DNA from: Pseudomonadota bacterium
Lineage (GTDB): Bacteria; Pseudomonadota; Gammaproteobacteria; Steroidobacterales; Woeseiaceae
DNA length: 64,000 nucleotides
Assembly: GCA_027621915.1 (NCBI GenBank)
Contig: JAQCAD010000007.1
Location: forward strand, 1-64,000
Reading direction: 5' to 3'
Shown: piece after piece, positions 56,409-64,000 of the stretch
Numbering within the stretch: the stretch's first letter is position 1
Layout: each line of letters opens with the position of its first letter
Position numbers and translations under genes: made by a program
The notes under the pieces: generated by a model
The model's database searches: none
What the model was told of the DNA's origin: nothing
What the model saw: the letters and a program-made list of their open reading frames with translations, nothing else

Positions 56409-57578
56409 TCAATTGTCCTGCGAGCGATACAGGTATTCCAACGTGTTGATCTCGTTTCGCATACCAATGTCGGTTCCCAACGGTTGTCCATTCAACCGGT
56501 ATGACGTGGTGTCGATAACGCCGCTCGATTTCACAGGTTCAAGCATGCCTGTGGACTGAATCGCGTTTTCAAGTCGCCTTGTACCGCCCTGCACCTTGAC
56601 AGTGTAGGTAATTGTGTTACCCGCCACTTTGGTGATCAATAGTTCATCCAGGACCCTTAGATTCTCCATAAATCGTTGCACCCGCCCGTACGCGCCGACT
56701 GAATCAATTCCGGCAATCGTAAGATGGATCGTGTCAACGGCCTGGGTGGAATCGATGACAAACCTGGCCGCCAGTGCGTCCGCCAGCACGCCTATCGAAT
56801 CTTCCGGCTCACCTGCCCAGTCCAAACGGTCGGCAGGTCCGAAATACCAGGTCCAGCGGTCCGGCTGCGGGTCATCCGTGCGAATTCGCCCGATCAGTAC
56901 CGATGTTGCCTGGTAACGGGCAGATGCAAATTTGAGCCGGTCGTCGAATCCGCCCCAGACATCGCTAAACCCGACGTTTTCAAGATCCTCAGCGTCCAGC
57001 AGCGGAAAAGCCACAGGTATGCCGCGTCGACGGGCAATATCGAGCACTCTTTCACGCAACAAACGGTTGCGGTCTATCGACCTTGCATCGCCAGGTAAAC
57101 GGTCCGCATCATCGGCGCCAACAATCTCTCGTTCACCCAAACCCCAATCCACGGCGAGCCAGATCAGTGTCAAAGGCCGGTCCGCGCCCCAGATGGGCGC
57201 ACCAGCCTGTCGTAATACGCGCTCTATGGCATCGCCATCGAGCGTGACAACCAGTGTGCCGTCCTGACCGGGACGATATTGCATGACAAATTGAGCAGGA
57301 TTGGGAAACGATGTTGCTGCCTCCTCCGACGCCACCACCGCCGTTGATCCGGTTACTCGAACAAGCACCTCGATTAAAGCCGTTCTATAGGCGTCCGCCT
57401 GGGCATCTGCGTCGGTCGAATCGTATGGCACTTCAACCGTATAAAGCGCTGCCATTTCAATGCCATGCGCGGCAGGGGCAAGCCAAAACAGCGAACACGC
57501 CAGAACGAGGGCAAGCCGTCGGCAAGTTGTCACCGCTGGATCGCAAAGGCGTCCCTGTTTCTGCATAATTCTTTGCAT
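56409..57578 (-). CDS. DUF2066 domain protein, exported
   Basis: A 389-residue protein with a signal peptide (residues about 17-40, ending AAHG). The mature part holds the DUF2066 fold: ALYTVEVPYDSTDADAQADAYRTALIEVLVRVTGS (in parts), FVMQYRPGQDGTLVVTLDGDAIERVLRQAGAPIWG and LTLIWLAVD. These strands and the GAPIWGADRP segment are the family hallmarks. Function is unknown; it regularly sits next to the purM-purN divergent unit in Gammaproteobacteria, perhaps in envelope assembly. Confidence 0.9.
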   Translation of the reverse strand: MQRIMQKQGRLCDPAVTTCRRLALVLACSLFWLAPAAHGIEMAALYTVEVPYDSTDADAQADAYRTALIEVLVRVTGSTAVVASEEAATSFPNPAQFVMQYRPGQDGTLVVTLDGDAIERVLRQAGAPIWGADRPLTLIWLAVDWGLGEREIVGADDADRLPGDARSIDRNRLLRERVLDIARRRGIPVAFPLLDAEDLENVGFSDVWGGFDDRLKFASARYQATSVLIGRIRTDDPQPDRWTWYFGPADRLDWAGEPEDSIGVLADALAARFVIDSTQAVDTIHLTIAGIDSVGAYGRVQRFMENLRVLDELLITKVAGNTITYTVKVQGGTRRLENAIQSTGMLEPVKSSGVIDTTSYRLNGQPLGTDIGMRNEINTLEYLYRSQDN

Positions 57579-57738
57579 GGTTTTCTATCCAGCCAGCGAA
57601 GCGTGAAAAGAGAGTTTCACGATACCTGTTGAAGATCTATTATATCGCCCTCACAGAAATTGCCACTTAAATGTTGCCAACACATACGGCCTGACCCATG
57701 TGGCACCCAACTCAAGAAAAGGCGATAGCCAAACCAGC

Positions 57739-58758
57739 ATGACGACAAAACCCCTGACATACAAAGATGCCGGCGTTGATATCGATGCGGGTAATTCCCT
57801 CGTTGAGCGAATCAAACCGATGGTTGCCAAAACACGGCGTCCGGAAGTTCTGGCAGGACTGGGTGGATTCGGCGGCCTGTTTGCGCTTCCGCCGGGCAGA
57901 TATAGAGAACCCGTGCTGGTATCAGGCACTGACGGCGTCGGCACGAAACTGAAACTCGCGCAGATCACGAATCGACATGACACGATCGGTATTGATCTGG
58001 TCGCGATGTGCGTGAATGACGTACTGGTTCAGGGCGCAGAACCGTTGTTTTTTCTCGATTATTTCGCGTGCGGGCGTCTCGATACCGACCTGGCGGCTTC
58101 CGTCATTTCCGGGATCGCCGACGGCTGCCAGATGGCAGGTGCGGCGCTGATCGGGGGTGAGACCGCCGAAATGCCGGATATGTATGTGCCAGGCGAATAC
58201 GATCTGGCCGGCTTTTGTGTCGGTGCGGTCGAAAAGAGCCGGATTATCGATGGAAGCTCGATCAGGCCGGGCGATTCGATTATCGCGCTCGCATCCAGCG
58301 GCCCGCATTCAAATGGATATTCACTGATCCGACGGGTTCTTGATATCGCCAAGAACCACGATATTGGCGGCGCGCGGGCCGAAGAACTACTCATGGAGCC
58401 AACCAGAATTTACGTTCGCTCCGTCATGCAGCTGATGGAGTCAATAACCGTCAAAGGACTGGCGCATATTACCGGTGGAGGCATTACCGAAAATGTCCCT
58501 CGTACACTGCCCGACAATATGCATGCATCAATTGATACCGGCAGCTGGCGGCAAGGACCTGTTTTCGACTGGTTACAGGCATCCGGTGGAATCGAAACCG
58601 ACGAAATGCGACGAACTTTTAACTGCGGCGTTGGCATGATTGCCGTCGTCGACAGCCGCGATGCGAACTCGGCCATTGAGATTCTCACCGCCGCCGGCGA
58701 ATCCGCATGGAATCTCGGCCAGGTTGTCCCGGGCTCAGGGCCGGTCGAGTATCTATAA
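57739..58758 (+). CDS. purM: Phosphoribosylformylglycinamidine cyclo-ligase
   Basis: About 339 residues from ATG 57739 ([18 protein letters not shown]), the family's usual start; the upstream GTG would add 13 unlike residues. Motifs are [57 protein letters not shown] (in parts), [11 protein letters not shown] and [13 protein letters not shown]. It closes the imidazole ring to give AIR in purine synthesis. Followed by purN. Confidence 0.97.
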   Translation: MTTKPLTYKDAGVDIDAGNSLVERIKPMVAKTRRPEVLAGLGGFGGLFALPPGRYREPVLVSGTDGVGTKLKLAQITNRHDTIGIDLVAMCVNDVLVQGAEPLFFLDYFACGRLDTDLAASVISGIADGCQMAGAALIGGETAEMPDMYVPGEYDLAGFCVGAVEKSRIIDGSSIRPGDSIIALASSGPHSNGYSLIRRVLDIAKNHDIGGARAEELLMEPTRIYVRSVMQLMESITVKGLAHITGGGITENVPRTLPDNMHASIDTGSWRQGPVFDWLQASGGIETDEMRRTFNCGVGMIAVVDSRDANSAIEILTAAGESAWNLGQVVPGSGPVEYL

Positions 58759-58795
58759 TCAATAAACGCGTCCATCGGCCAACAGTAAATATATT

Positions 58796-59461
58796 ATGAG
58801 TCGGAGAACGCCACGTATTTCCGCCGCGGTACTTATCTCAGGTGGCGGAACCAATCTGCAGGCCTTCATTGACGAGACCGTTTCCGGCGAACTGGATCTC
58901 GACCTCAAAGTTGTGCTGAGTAACAAACCCGACGCGGCTGGCCTTGAGCGCGCACGCAAAGCAAACATCAAGGTGGAATGCGTCGAGCACAGAGACTTCC
59001 GGGAGCGGGAGCAGTTCGATGCGAAACTGGTTTCAGTGCTGAACAAATATGCGCCGGACATGATCATTCTTGCCGGATTCATGCGAATCCTGTCGCCGGT
59101 TTTTATAGATCGGTTTGCAGGAAAGATCCTCAATATTCACCCGTCCCTGCTGCCGAAGTATCCGGGCCTGAATACTCACCAACGGGCAATCGAAGCCGGT
59201 GAGTCATGGCACGGGAGTACCGTACATTTCGCGACCGCAGAACTTGATGGCGGACCACGAATCATCCAGGGACGCGTGCCGGTATTGCGCGATGACACAG
59301 CTGAATCGCTTGCCCTGCGCGTTCTTAAAGTCGAACACCAGATTTATACGCAAGCAGCGGCTTTGTTGGCGTCGGGGCGGCTGGTGTATCGCGACGGGCA
59401 GGCGTGGCTGGATGGCGTACCGATGGACGAGCCTCTGCAATACACACCGCCCGGCAAATAA
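58796..59461 (+). CDS. purN: Phosphoribosylglycinamide formyltransferase
   Basis: A 221-residue GAR transformylase using 10-formyl-THF. SGGGTNLQAFID binds GAR phosphate at the start; the catalytic Asn and His are in ILNIHPSLLPKYPGLNTH, followed by HGSTVHFATAELDGGP, with the catalytic Asp. Length is normal with a short extension. Just after purM, as usual. Convergent with dcd. Confidence 0.97.
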   Translation: MSRRTPRISAAVLISGGGTNLQAFIDETVSGELDLDLKVVLSNKPDAAGLERARKANIKVECVEHRDFREREQFDAKLVSVLNKYAPDMIILAGFMRILSPVFIDRFAGKILNIHPSLLPKYPGLNTHQRAIEAGESWHGSTVHFATAELDGGPRIIQGRVPVLRDDTAESLALRVLKVEHQIYTQAAALLASGRLVYRDGQAWLDGVPMDEPLQYTPPGK

Positions 59462-59472
59462 GAGAAACGACG

Positions 59473-60039
59473 TCAGGCCTTGGGCAACGTGACCCCCCGC
59501 TGGCCCTGGTACTTCCCGCCGCGATCCTTGTAGGAAATTTCACATTCTTCATCTGACTCGAAGAACAGCATCTGCGCGACACCCTCATTCGCATATATTT
59601 TCGCGGGCAATGGCGTCGTGTTGGAAAACTCGAGCGTCACGTGCCCTTCCCATTCCGGTTCAAGTGGCGTGACGTTTACAATGATGCCACAGCGGGCATA
59701 GGTCGATTTTCCGAGACAGATTGTCAGTACTTTTCGAGGAATTCGAAAAAATTCAATCGTGCGGGCAAGCGCGAAGGAATTTGGCGGGATGATGCAAACA
59801 TCGCTTTGCCTGTCGACGAAACTGGACTCATCAAAATTCTTGGGGTCAACGAATGTAGACTCGATATTCGTGAAGATTTTGAATTCATTGGCGCATCGAA
59901 CGTCATAGCCGTAACTCGACGTGCCGTAAGAAACGATTCGTTCGCCATCGCGCTCGCGAACCTGGCCCGGCTCGAACGGATCAATCATGCCGTGTTTTTT
60001 GGCCATCCGGCGAATCCAGTGATCGGCTTTGATGCTCAT
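59473..60039 (-). CDS. dcd: dCTP deaminase
   Basis: A 188-residue trimeric enzyme that deaminates dCTP to dUTP. The signature [31 protein letters not shown] in pieces includes the catalytic Glu (VTLEFSN) and the Arg/Asn residues; [16 protein letters not shown] and EGVAQMLFF complete the match. The N terminus ([20 protein letters not shown]) is that of the gammaproteobacterial form. Downstream of apbC on the same strand. Confidence 0.97.
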   Translation of the reverse strand: MSIKADHWIRRMAKKHGMIDPFEPGQVRERDGERIVSYGTSSYGYDVRCANEFKIFTNIESTFVDPKNFDESSFVDRQSDVCIIPPNSFALARTIEFFRIPRKVLTICLGKSTYARCGIIVNVTPLEPEWEGHVTLEFSNTTPLPAKIYANEGVAQMLFFESDEECEISYKDRGGKYQGQRGVTLPKA

Positions 60040-60077
60040 TGTTGTCGTTTACTCCACTTAGGGTTTATTCACAGCCA

Positions 60078-61172
60078 TCAGGTATCCTCAACAACAATCC
60101 TGGGGAATCGCGCGCTGTAGTCCCGGCCCTGCATCGCGAGCCGTGCAGCAAGACGCTGAGCCGTCCTGCGGTACGCCTGTGCCGGGCCTTCGTTCGGCTC
60201 CGCTATTACGCTGGGTAGCCCACCATCAGTCTGCTGACGAATCCTTAGATCGAGCGGAATCTGGCCAAGCAAGTCGACATCATAGTCCAATGCCATCTGC
60301 GCCCCGCCACCACTGCCGAACAGGTGTTCTTCATGGCCGCAATTGGTGCAAATATGAGTGCTCATGTTTTCAATAATGCCAAGCACGGGCACATTCACCT
60401 TGCGAAACATCTGCAAACCTTTCCGGGCATCGAGCAATGCAATGTCCTGCGGAGTGGTTACGATGACCGCGCCGCTTACCGGGACCTGCTGTGAGAGCGT
60501 CAGCTGAATATCGCCGGTCCCTGGCGGCATATCGACAATGAGATAATCGAGTTCTGACCAACGTGTCTGCTGCAACATTTGATTCAGCGCCTGCGTCACC
60601 ATTGGGCCGCGCCAGACCATCGGCTGATCCGGGTCAATGAGAAATCCGATAGACATGACCTGCATTCCATGAGCAACCGGGGGCGTCATCGACTGCCCGT
60701 CAGCGCTGGTCGGTTTTTCACCAGATACGCCCAGCATTAGCGGAATGCTCGGTCCGTAAATGTCGGCATCCAGTACGCCGACTTTGGCCCCTTCACCGGA
60801 AAGGGCCAGCGCCAGGTTGACGGCGGTTGTCGATTTTCCAACGCCCCCCTTGCCTGATGCGATCGCAACAATGTTGCTCACATTGGGCAAAGGCTTCAGA
60901 TTTCGCTGGACACCGTGGGCGGTTACTTTCGTCACAATCCTGACCTCAATTTTCCGTGGACCATATTCATCCAGGATTGCGGCACGAATCCGGGCTTCAA
61001 GCTCTGCGAACAGCCCGGCAGCAGGGAAGCCAAGTAGAATATCAACCTGCGCGCGTTCGCCGTCGATCGAGGCCACGGACACTCGCCCGACGTCGGCCAG
61101 CGGTCGATCGACGCCGGGTACGACAATCTCGCTTAAGGATTTCGATAGGGTGTTTTCTGCAGACACTGTCAC
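60078..61172 (-). CDS. apbC: Fe-S cluster carrier ATPase ApbC/Mrp
   Basis: A 364-residue P-loop ATPase. An N-terminal DUF59/MIP18-like domain (about 1-95, containing VDILLGFPAAG) precedes the deviant Walker A in ASGKGGVGKSTTAVNLA, switch I VLDADIYGPSIPLMLG, switch II DMPPGTGDIQLTLSQ and the CxxC metal-binding pair in STHICTNCGHEEHLF. It binds and delivers 4Fe-4S clusters. In many Gammaproteobacteria it is beside metG or dcd, the latter being the case here. Confidence 0.96.
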   Translation of the reverse strand: MTVSAENTLSKSLSEIVVPGVDRPLADVGRVSVASIDGERAQVDILLGFPAAGLFAELEARIRAAILDEYGPRKIEVRIVTKVTAHGVQRNLKPLPNVSNIVAIASGKGGVGKSTTAVNLALALSGEGAKVGVLDADIYGPSIPLMLGVSGEKPTSADGQSMTPPVAHGMQVMSIGFLIDPDQPMVWRGPMVTQALNQMLQQTRWSELDYLIVDMPPGTGDIQLTLSQQVPVSGAVIVTTPQDIALLDARKGLQMFRKVNVPVLGIIENMSTHICTNCGHEEHLFGSGGGAQMALDYDVDLLGQIPLDLRIRQQTDGGLPSVIAEPNEGPAQAYRRTAQRLAARLAMQGRDYSARFPRIVVEDT

Positions 61173-61553
61173 AATTCACGACTCGGTATTAGGTTAAATT
61201 GCTGGGCATGTCGCCCGAATCTGCGACCGCGGGCGGTATTGTAACCACAGATGATCCCAATGATTGCAAGGGATTGCGGAAATATCGGAGATGCAGATAA
61301 TCAGCAGTTCACATTTTGGGCGCGAGGCGATGTGGCATAATGCCGGATCGGGTACGTACGGATGCGATTATTGGTTTGCCATAAGCTGGCAGATCCGGCA
61401 AATCGCCTGGGCAAGAGCGATATCGGTATTGATGGCGTTTGATATCAAGGATCAAATTTCACGACAAGCAGGCGAGGCACTGGCCTGCACAGGATTCGTA
61501 CATCTGCCACTTCCGTCCGTCCCGCAGTCGACGCCCGTGACAGGCGTTTCCTG
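61173..61553. other. 381 bp region upstream of the HEAT-repeat kinase gene
   Basis: No convincing gene. One frame is open on the plus strand (61264-61554, 96 codons), with its TGA overlapping the following ATG by one base, but its composition is unlike a real protein. A candidate extended -10 (TGG then CATAAT, 61333-61341) could promote the kinase gene, leaving a leader of about 200 bases. Confidence 0.4.
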
Positions 61554-62456
61554 ATGGCAATTCTCGGCGGATTCAGGGCCGATCAGTTGATCGGCCAGTT
61601 GACCAACGAAGCGGATACCAATTCGCGATCGGCGCAAAAAACCATCGAGCGCCTCAAGAACATCGGGCCAAAGGTGATTCCCCGGGTCATAGACGCACTG
61701 GCCATGAGCGACAAAAGCCATACGATGGTATTTGTCGATATCCTCGCAAGTTACGTCAGCGACAAGACGCTGAAATTTTACAAGGAAGGCCTTGCTGATG
61801 GCGGCGAACGGGTCGTGGCCGGAACGGCATGGGCACTTTCCAGCAGCAATAATTTCAATGCCAATAACCTCCTCGAATTCTTTGACGACAAAGAGGTTTC
61901 CAAACCGGCTCTGGTTGAGGTCCTGAAAGTACACAAGAAAGACCTGAGTGTGCACGAACTATTGCGGCGCGCGTACGAACTGGAACCGAAGGAGAAGGCC
62001 GCCCTGTTCGCGATCATCGAAGAAACGCTCTCGATCGAAATGGTTCCTGATCTGATCAATCGCATGGGCGGAAAGGATCCTGCCGTAAAGATACATTTGA
62101 TGCAATTGCTGACCAAGTTCCAGCGAGACGACATCAATCGAGCGTTCGAAATGCAGCTCGGTGATACGAACAAGATGGTTCGAAGTGCAGCACTGAGTGC
62201 ACTGGCAGGCCGCAAGGGTCCGGTGAATATCGAGAAGATTACCAAGCTGTTGCTGGATCCCGATCTTGAGGTACAGGGAAAAGCAGTGGACGTGATCGTT
62301 AAAATGAACCATCCGGATACGATCAAATACCTGGTTCCTGCGTTGAAGGACGAATCCGAATATACGCGACGCTCAGCCGTTGAAGTGCTGAACGAGATAT
62401 GTAATCCGGAATCTGTCAAAGACCTGTTAGCCGCCATTAAGGATGATGACTGGTGA
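61554..62456 (+). CDS. HEAT-repeat protein: N-terminal part of an interrupted HEAT-repeat kinase
   Basis: A 300-residue run of HEAT-like helical pairs without signal peptide or membrane helix; examples are KVIPRVIDALAMSDKS, MVRSAALSALAGRKGPVNIEK and YLVPALKDESEYTRRSAVEVLNEICNPESV (in parts). It ends at a TGA after KDDDW, whereas the same repeat one unit later reads DDVDWWVRERAVDALAHIG. The frame then continues as VRARAGDALAEIGG into the kinase part below, so the stop cuts a single gene. As found, this piece alone would be a HEAT-only protein. Start ATG 61554 has only a weak ribosome-binding site. Confidence 0.75.
   Translation: MAILGGFRADQLIGQLTNEADTNSRSAQKTIERLKNIGPKVIPRVIDALAMSDKSHTMVFVDILASYVSDKTLKFYKEGLADGGERVVAGTAWALSSSNNFNANNLLEFFDDKEVSKPALVEVLKVHKKDLSVHELLRRAYELEPKEKAALFAIIEETLSIEMVPDLINRMGGKDPAVKIHLMQLLTKFQRDDINRAFEMQLGDTNKMVRSAALSALAGRKGPVNIEKITKLLLDPDLEVQGKAVDVIVKMNHPDTIKYLVPALKDESEYTRRSAVEVLNEICNPESVKDLLAAIKDDDW
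62454..62456 (+). other. In-frame TGA inside the HEAT-repeat kinase gene
   Basis: The codon lies where the neighbouring repeat has TGG (Trp), so one base change would restore the frame. TGA is used as an ordinary stop by many genes here, so the code is standard. A 6 bp GC stem (62463-62468 with 62476-62481, loop of seven) begins six bases after the TGA. Confidence 0.85.
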
Positions 62457-62711
62457 GTCCGCGCGCGTGCCGGTGACGCGCTCGCCGAAATTGGCGGCCC
62501 GAAAGTTGTCAATTCGGTACTCGAGCTGATCAAGGACAAAGACGAAGACATTCGTCGGACAGCAATTGAAATTCTCAATGCCACCAAGGATGAAAACGCA
62601 GTTGACACACTGATAAAGGCCACCGATGACGTAGATTGGTGGGTACGTGAAAGAGCTGTTGACGCACTGGCGCACATAGGCAGCAAAAAGGCACTGCCAA
62701 AACTCATCGAG

Positions 62712-63968
62712 ATGCTTGGCAAAAATTCGAAGTCCGACACAATCATCGTTCGTGCCATCGGCAAGCTGGGTGATGCCGACGTTATTTCCAAACTGTTGCC
62801 GATGCTGAATCGGCCGGAACGTGAAATTCAGGTCGAAGCAATCAAAGCGATCGCGCATCTCGCCGATCAGAGCCATGCCAATTCGATTCGCGGCGTCCTT
62901 CAGAAAATCAAGCAGTCGGATGACAAGACGATCATTAACAGTGCGGACAAGGCATTGAAGGAACTTGATGCCAGGTTCTCCGAAAGCGTAATCCTGGAAA
63001 ACATCCGCGCCGAAAAGATGTCAGAGCACACTAAAACGTTGCTCCTTGATAATGAAGAACTCAAAAAACTTATCGCGACTCAAAAGCCGACCGAGCAGGC
63101 CGTCGCTGCTGCGGAGGCGCCGCGAATTCTGGACATCGCGAAACTCGAGCCCGGCGACGTTATCGACGGACGCTACAAATATATTGAGAAGATAGGCAAA
63201 GGTGCATTCGGCACCGTGCTCCTGATGCAGGACCAGGTTGTAGACGAACGACTCATATTGAAGTTCCTCAATCCGAATGTTTCATCTGACGAGGAAATGA
63301 TGAAACGATTTGTTCACGAATTACGTTACTCGCGCATGATCACGCATAAGAATGTCATACGTATTTACGATTTCCTGTACCTGCAGGGTGCGTACGCGAT
63401 ATCTATGGAGTATTTCCCGTCGCACACGCTTAGCGGAGAAATTCCGGACAGCAAACCAATGCCCTTTCGCAGAGCACTGCAGTTTTCGATGGACATGGCG
63501 ACTGGAATGGCGGTTGCGCATCAGGCAGGAGTCATTCACCGCGATCTCAAGCCGGCCAATATCCTTGTAAACAGCGATGGGTTGCTGAAAATCGTGGACT
63601 TTGGTGTGGCCGCGGCTGCCAGCAGTGGCGACACTCAGCTGACCAAGACCGGCTACGTCATCGGGTCGCCGAAGTACATGGCGCCCGAGCAAATTCTTGG
63701 CAAAAAAGTGGATGAAGCAGCAGATATCTACAGCATCGGCGTGATCATGTACGAAATGGTTACAGGTATTCCGCCCTACAGCCGTGGCGATCACATGTCC
63801 GTCATGTATCAACACGTGCAGGGTCAAGCCAAGTTGTGTCAGGACGTCAATCCGAATGTTCCGGACGACTACGCGGCGTTGATTGCCAAAGCAATGTCCG
63901 TCGACAAGTCGAAGCGTTACCAGACGATGGATGAGTTAATCGACGCTCTTAGCGCAATCCAGGTATAA
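62712..63968 (+). CDS. Serine/threonine protein kinase, C-terminal part of the interrupted HEAT-repeat kinase
   Basis: The same frame downstream of the TGA; its true coding sense begins at 62457, but the first ATG in frame is at 62712, inside a HEAT repeat and without a ribosome-binding site. After the last repeats (to about residue 95) and a coiled linker, an intact Hanks-type kinase occupies about residues 153-418: Gly loop GKGAFGTV, the Lys in LILKFL, HRDLKPANIL with catalytic Asp, DFGVA, APEQ and a C-lobe with VMYEMVTGIPPYSRGD (VIMYEMVTG). So the kinase domain would be active if made. No transmembrane helix or PASTA domain. Target unknown. Confidence 0.8.
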   Translation: MLGKNSKSDTIIVRAIGKLGDADVISKLLPMLNRPEREIQVEAIKAIAHLADQSHANSIRGVLQKIKQSDDKTIINSADKALKELDARFSESVILENIRAEKMSEHTKTLLLDNEELKKLIATQKPTEQAVAAAEAPRILDIAKLEPGDVIDGRYKYIEKIGKGAFGTVLLMQDQVVDERLILKFLNPNVSSDEEMMKRFVHELRYSRMITHKNVIRIYDFLYLQGAYAISMEYFPSHTLSGEIPDSKPMPFRRALQFSMDMATGMAVAHQAGVIHRDLKPANILVNSDGLLKIVDFGVAAAASSGDTQLTKTGYVIGSPKYMAPEQILGKKVDEAADIYSIGVIMYEMVTGIPPYSRGDHMSVMYQHVQGQAKLCQDVNPNVPDDYAALIAKAMSVDKSKRYQTMDELIDALSAIQV

Positions 63969-64000
63969 AAAACACGCATCTCCAAATAGTGTGCCAGCGC

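Noticed and set aside
61264-61554. Small gene leading into the HEAT-repeat gene
   Set aside because: Its composition looks random, it lacks a ribosome-binding site and resembles no family; only the one-base overlap favours it.
62454-62481. The TGA plus downstream hairpin as a selenocysteine site
   Set aside because: The aligned residue in the neighbouring repeat is Trp, not Cys, HEAT repeats have no redox role, and the hairpin lies closer to the TGA than typical bacterial SECIS loops. The GC-rich stem is also explained by Arg/Ala codons.
61554-63968. TGA as a Trp codon genome-wide (alternative genetic code)
   Set aside because: TGA clearly ends many genes here, such as HAD, folK, lptF and the UDG gene, often in coupled overlaps.

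Overview
The window is a compact, gene-dense stretch of a gammaproteobacterial chromosome. Gene order alone supports this: queG / nnrD-tsaE-amidase-mutL-miaA-hfq-hflX-hflK-hflC-DUF2065-purA, lptF-lptG divergent from pepA-holC-valS, pcnB-folK-kinase-panC, hda-AI-2E permease-CDP-alcohol transferase-DUF2066 divergent from purM-purN, and dcd next to apbC are all arrangements typical of Gammaproteobacteria. Moderate GC, many TTG/GTG starts, and accessory genes such as a PQQ-type sugar dehydrogenase, a penicillin acylase, an anchor-B beta-propeller lipoprotein and a HEAT-repeat kinase would suit a free-living, perhaps marine, lineage. The exact family cannot be read from the sequence. Junctions are tight, with many 1-29 bp overlaps, and I see no insertion sequence, phage, CRISPR array or rRNA.

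Layout. 1-12.4 kb is accessory: the tail of a quinone oxidoreductase, a membrane-anchored hypothetical, an SDR plus sugar dehydrogenase pair, a HAD phosphatase coupled to a penicillin acylase, a PLD-type lipoprotein, small envelope proteins, a NERD-like membrane protein behind a CRP-like site, and an anchor-B lipoprotein. 12.4-25 kb is the large minus-strand housekeeping cluster (purA back to nnrD) with queG divergent. 25-31 kb holds PPK2, a cNMP-domain diguanylate cyclase, panC, a P-loop deoxynucleoside kinase, folK, pcnB and tRNA-Glu(CTC). 31-35 kb is accessory: a second PLD protein, a zinc-ribbon protein, MAPEG, and a nucleotide-exchange transporter with an RDD protein. 35-42.3 kb has lptGF, pepA, holC and valS. 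42.4-46.4 kb is a MoxR-DUF58-TgpA operon. 46.4-54 kb has prfC, rimI, a family-4 UDG, a phosphatidylserine-decarboxylase-like protein, proS, a lytic transglycosylase, acylphosphatase, a DUF4398 lipoprotein, an ArsC-like protein and a WrbA-like flavoprotein. 54-61.2 kb has hda, a permease, a CDP-alcohol transferase, DUF2066, purM, purN, dcd and apbC. The window closes with a HEAT-repeat Ser/Thr protein kinase.

Most notable: (1) the HEAT-repeat kinase reading frame (61554-63968) is cut by one in-frame TGA at 62454-62456, where the neighbouring repeat has TGG (Trp), and no usable restart lies nearby; (2) the PSD-like protein at 49248-49874 lacks both the Gly-Ser self-cleavage site and the catalytic His, so it looks like a pseudoenzyme; (3) the deoxynucleoside kinase needs a non-canonical start, most likely CTG overlapping the folK stop, to keep its P-loop; (4) panB is absent from its usual place; (5) the NERD-like membrane protein has lost its catalytic motif.

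All family assignments rest on motif recognition and gene order; no database search was run.
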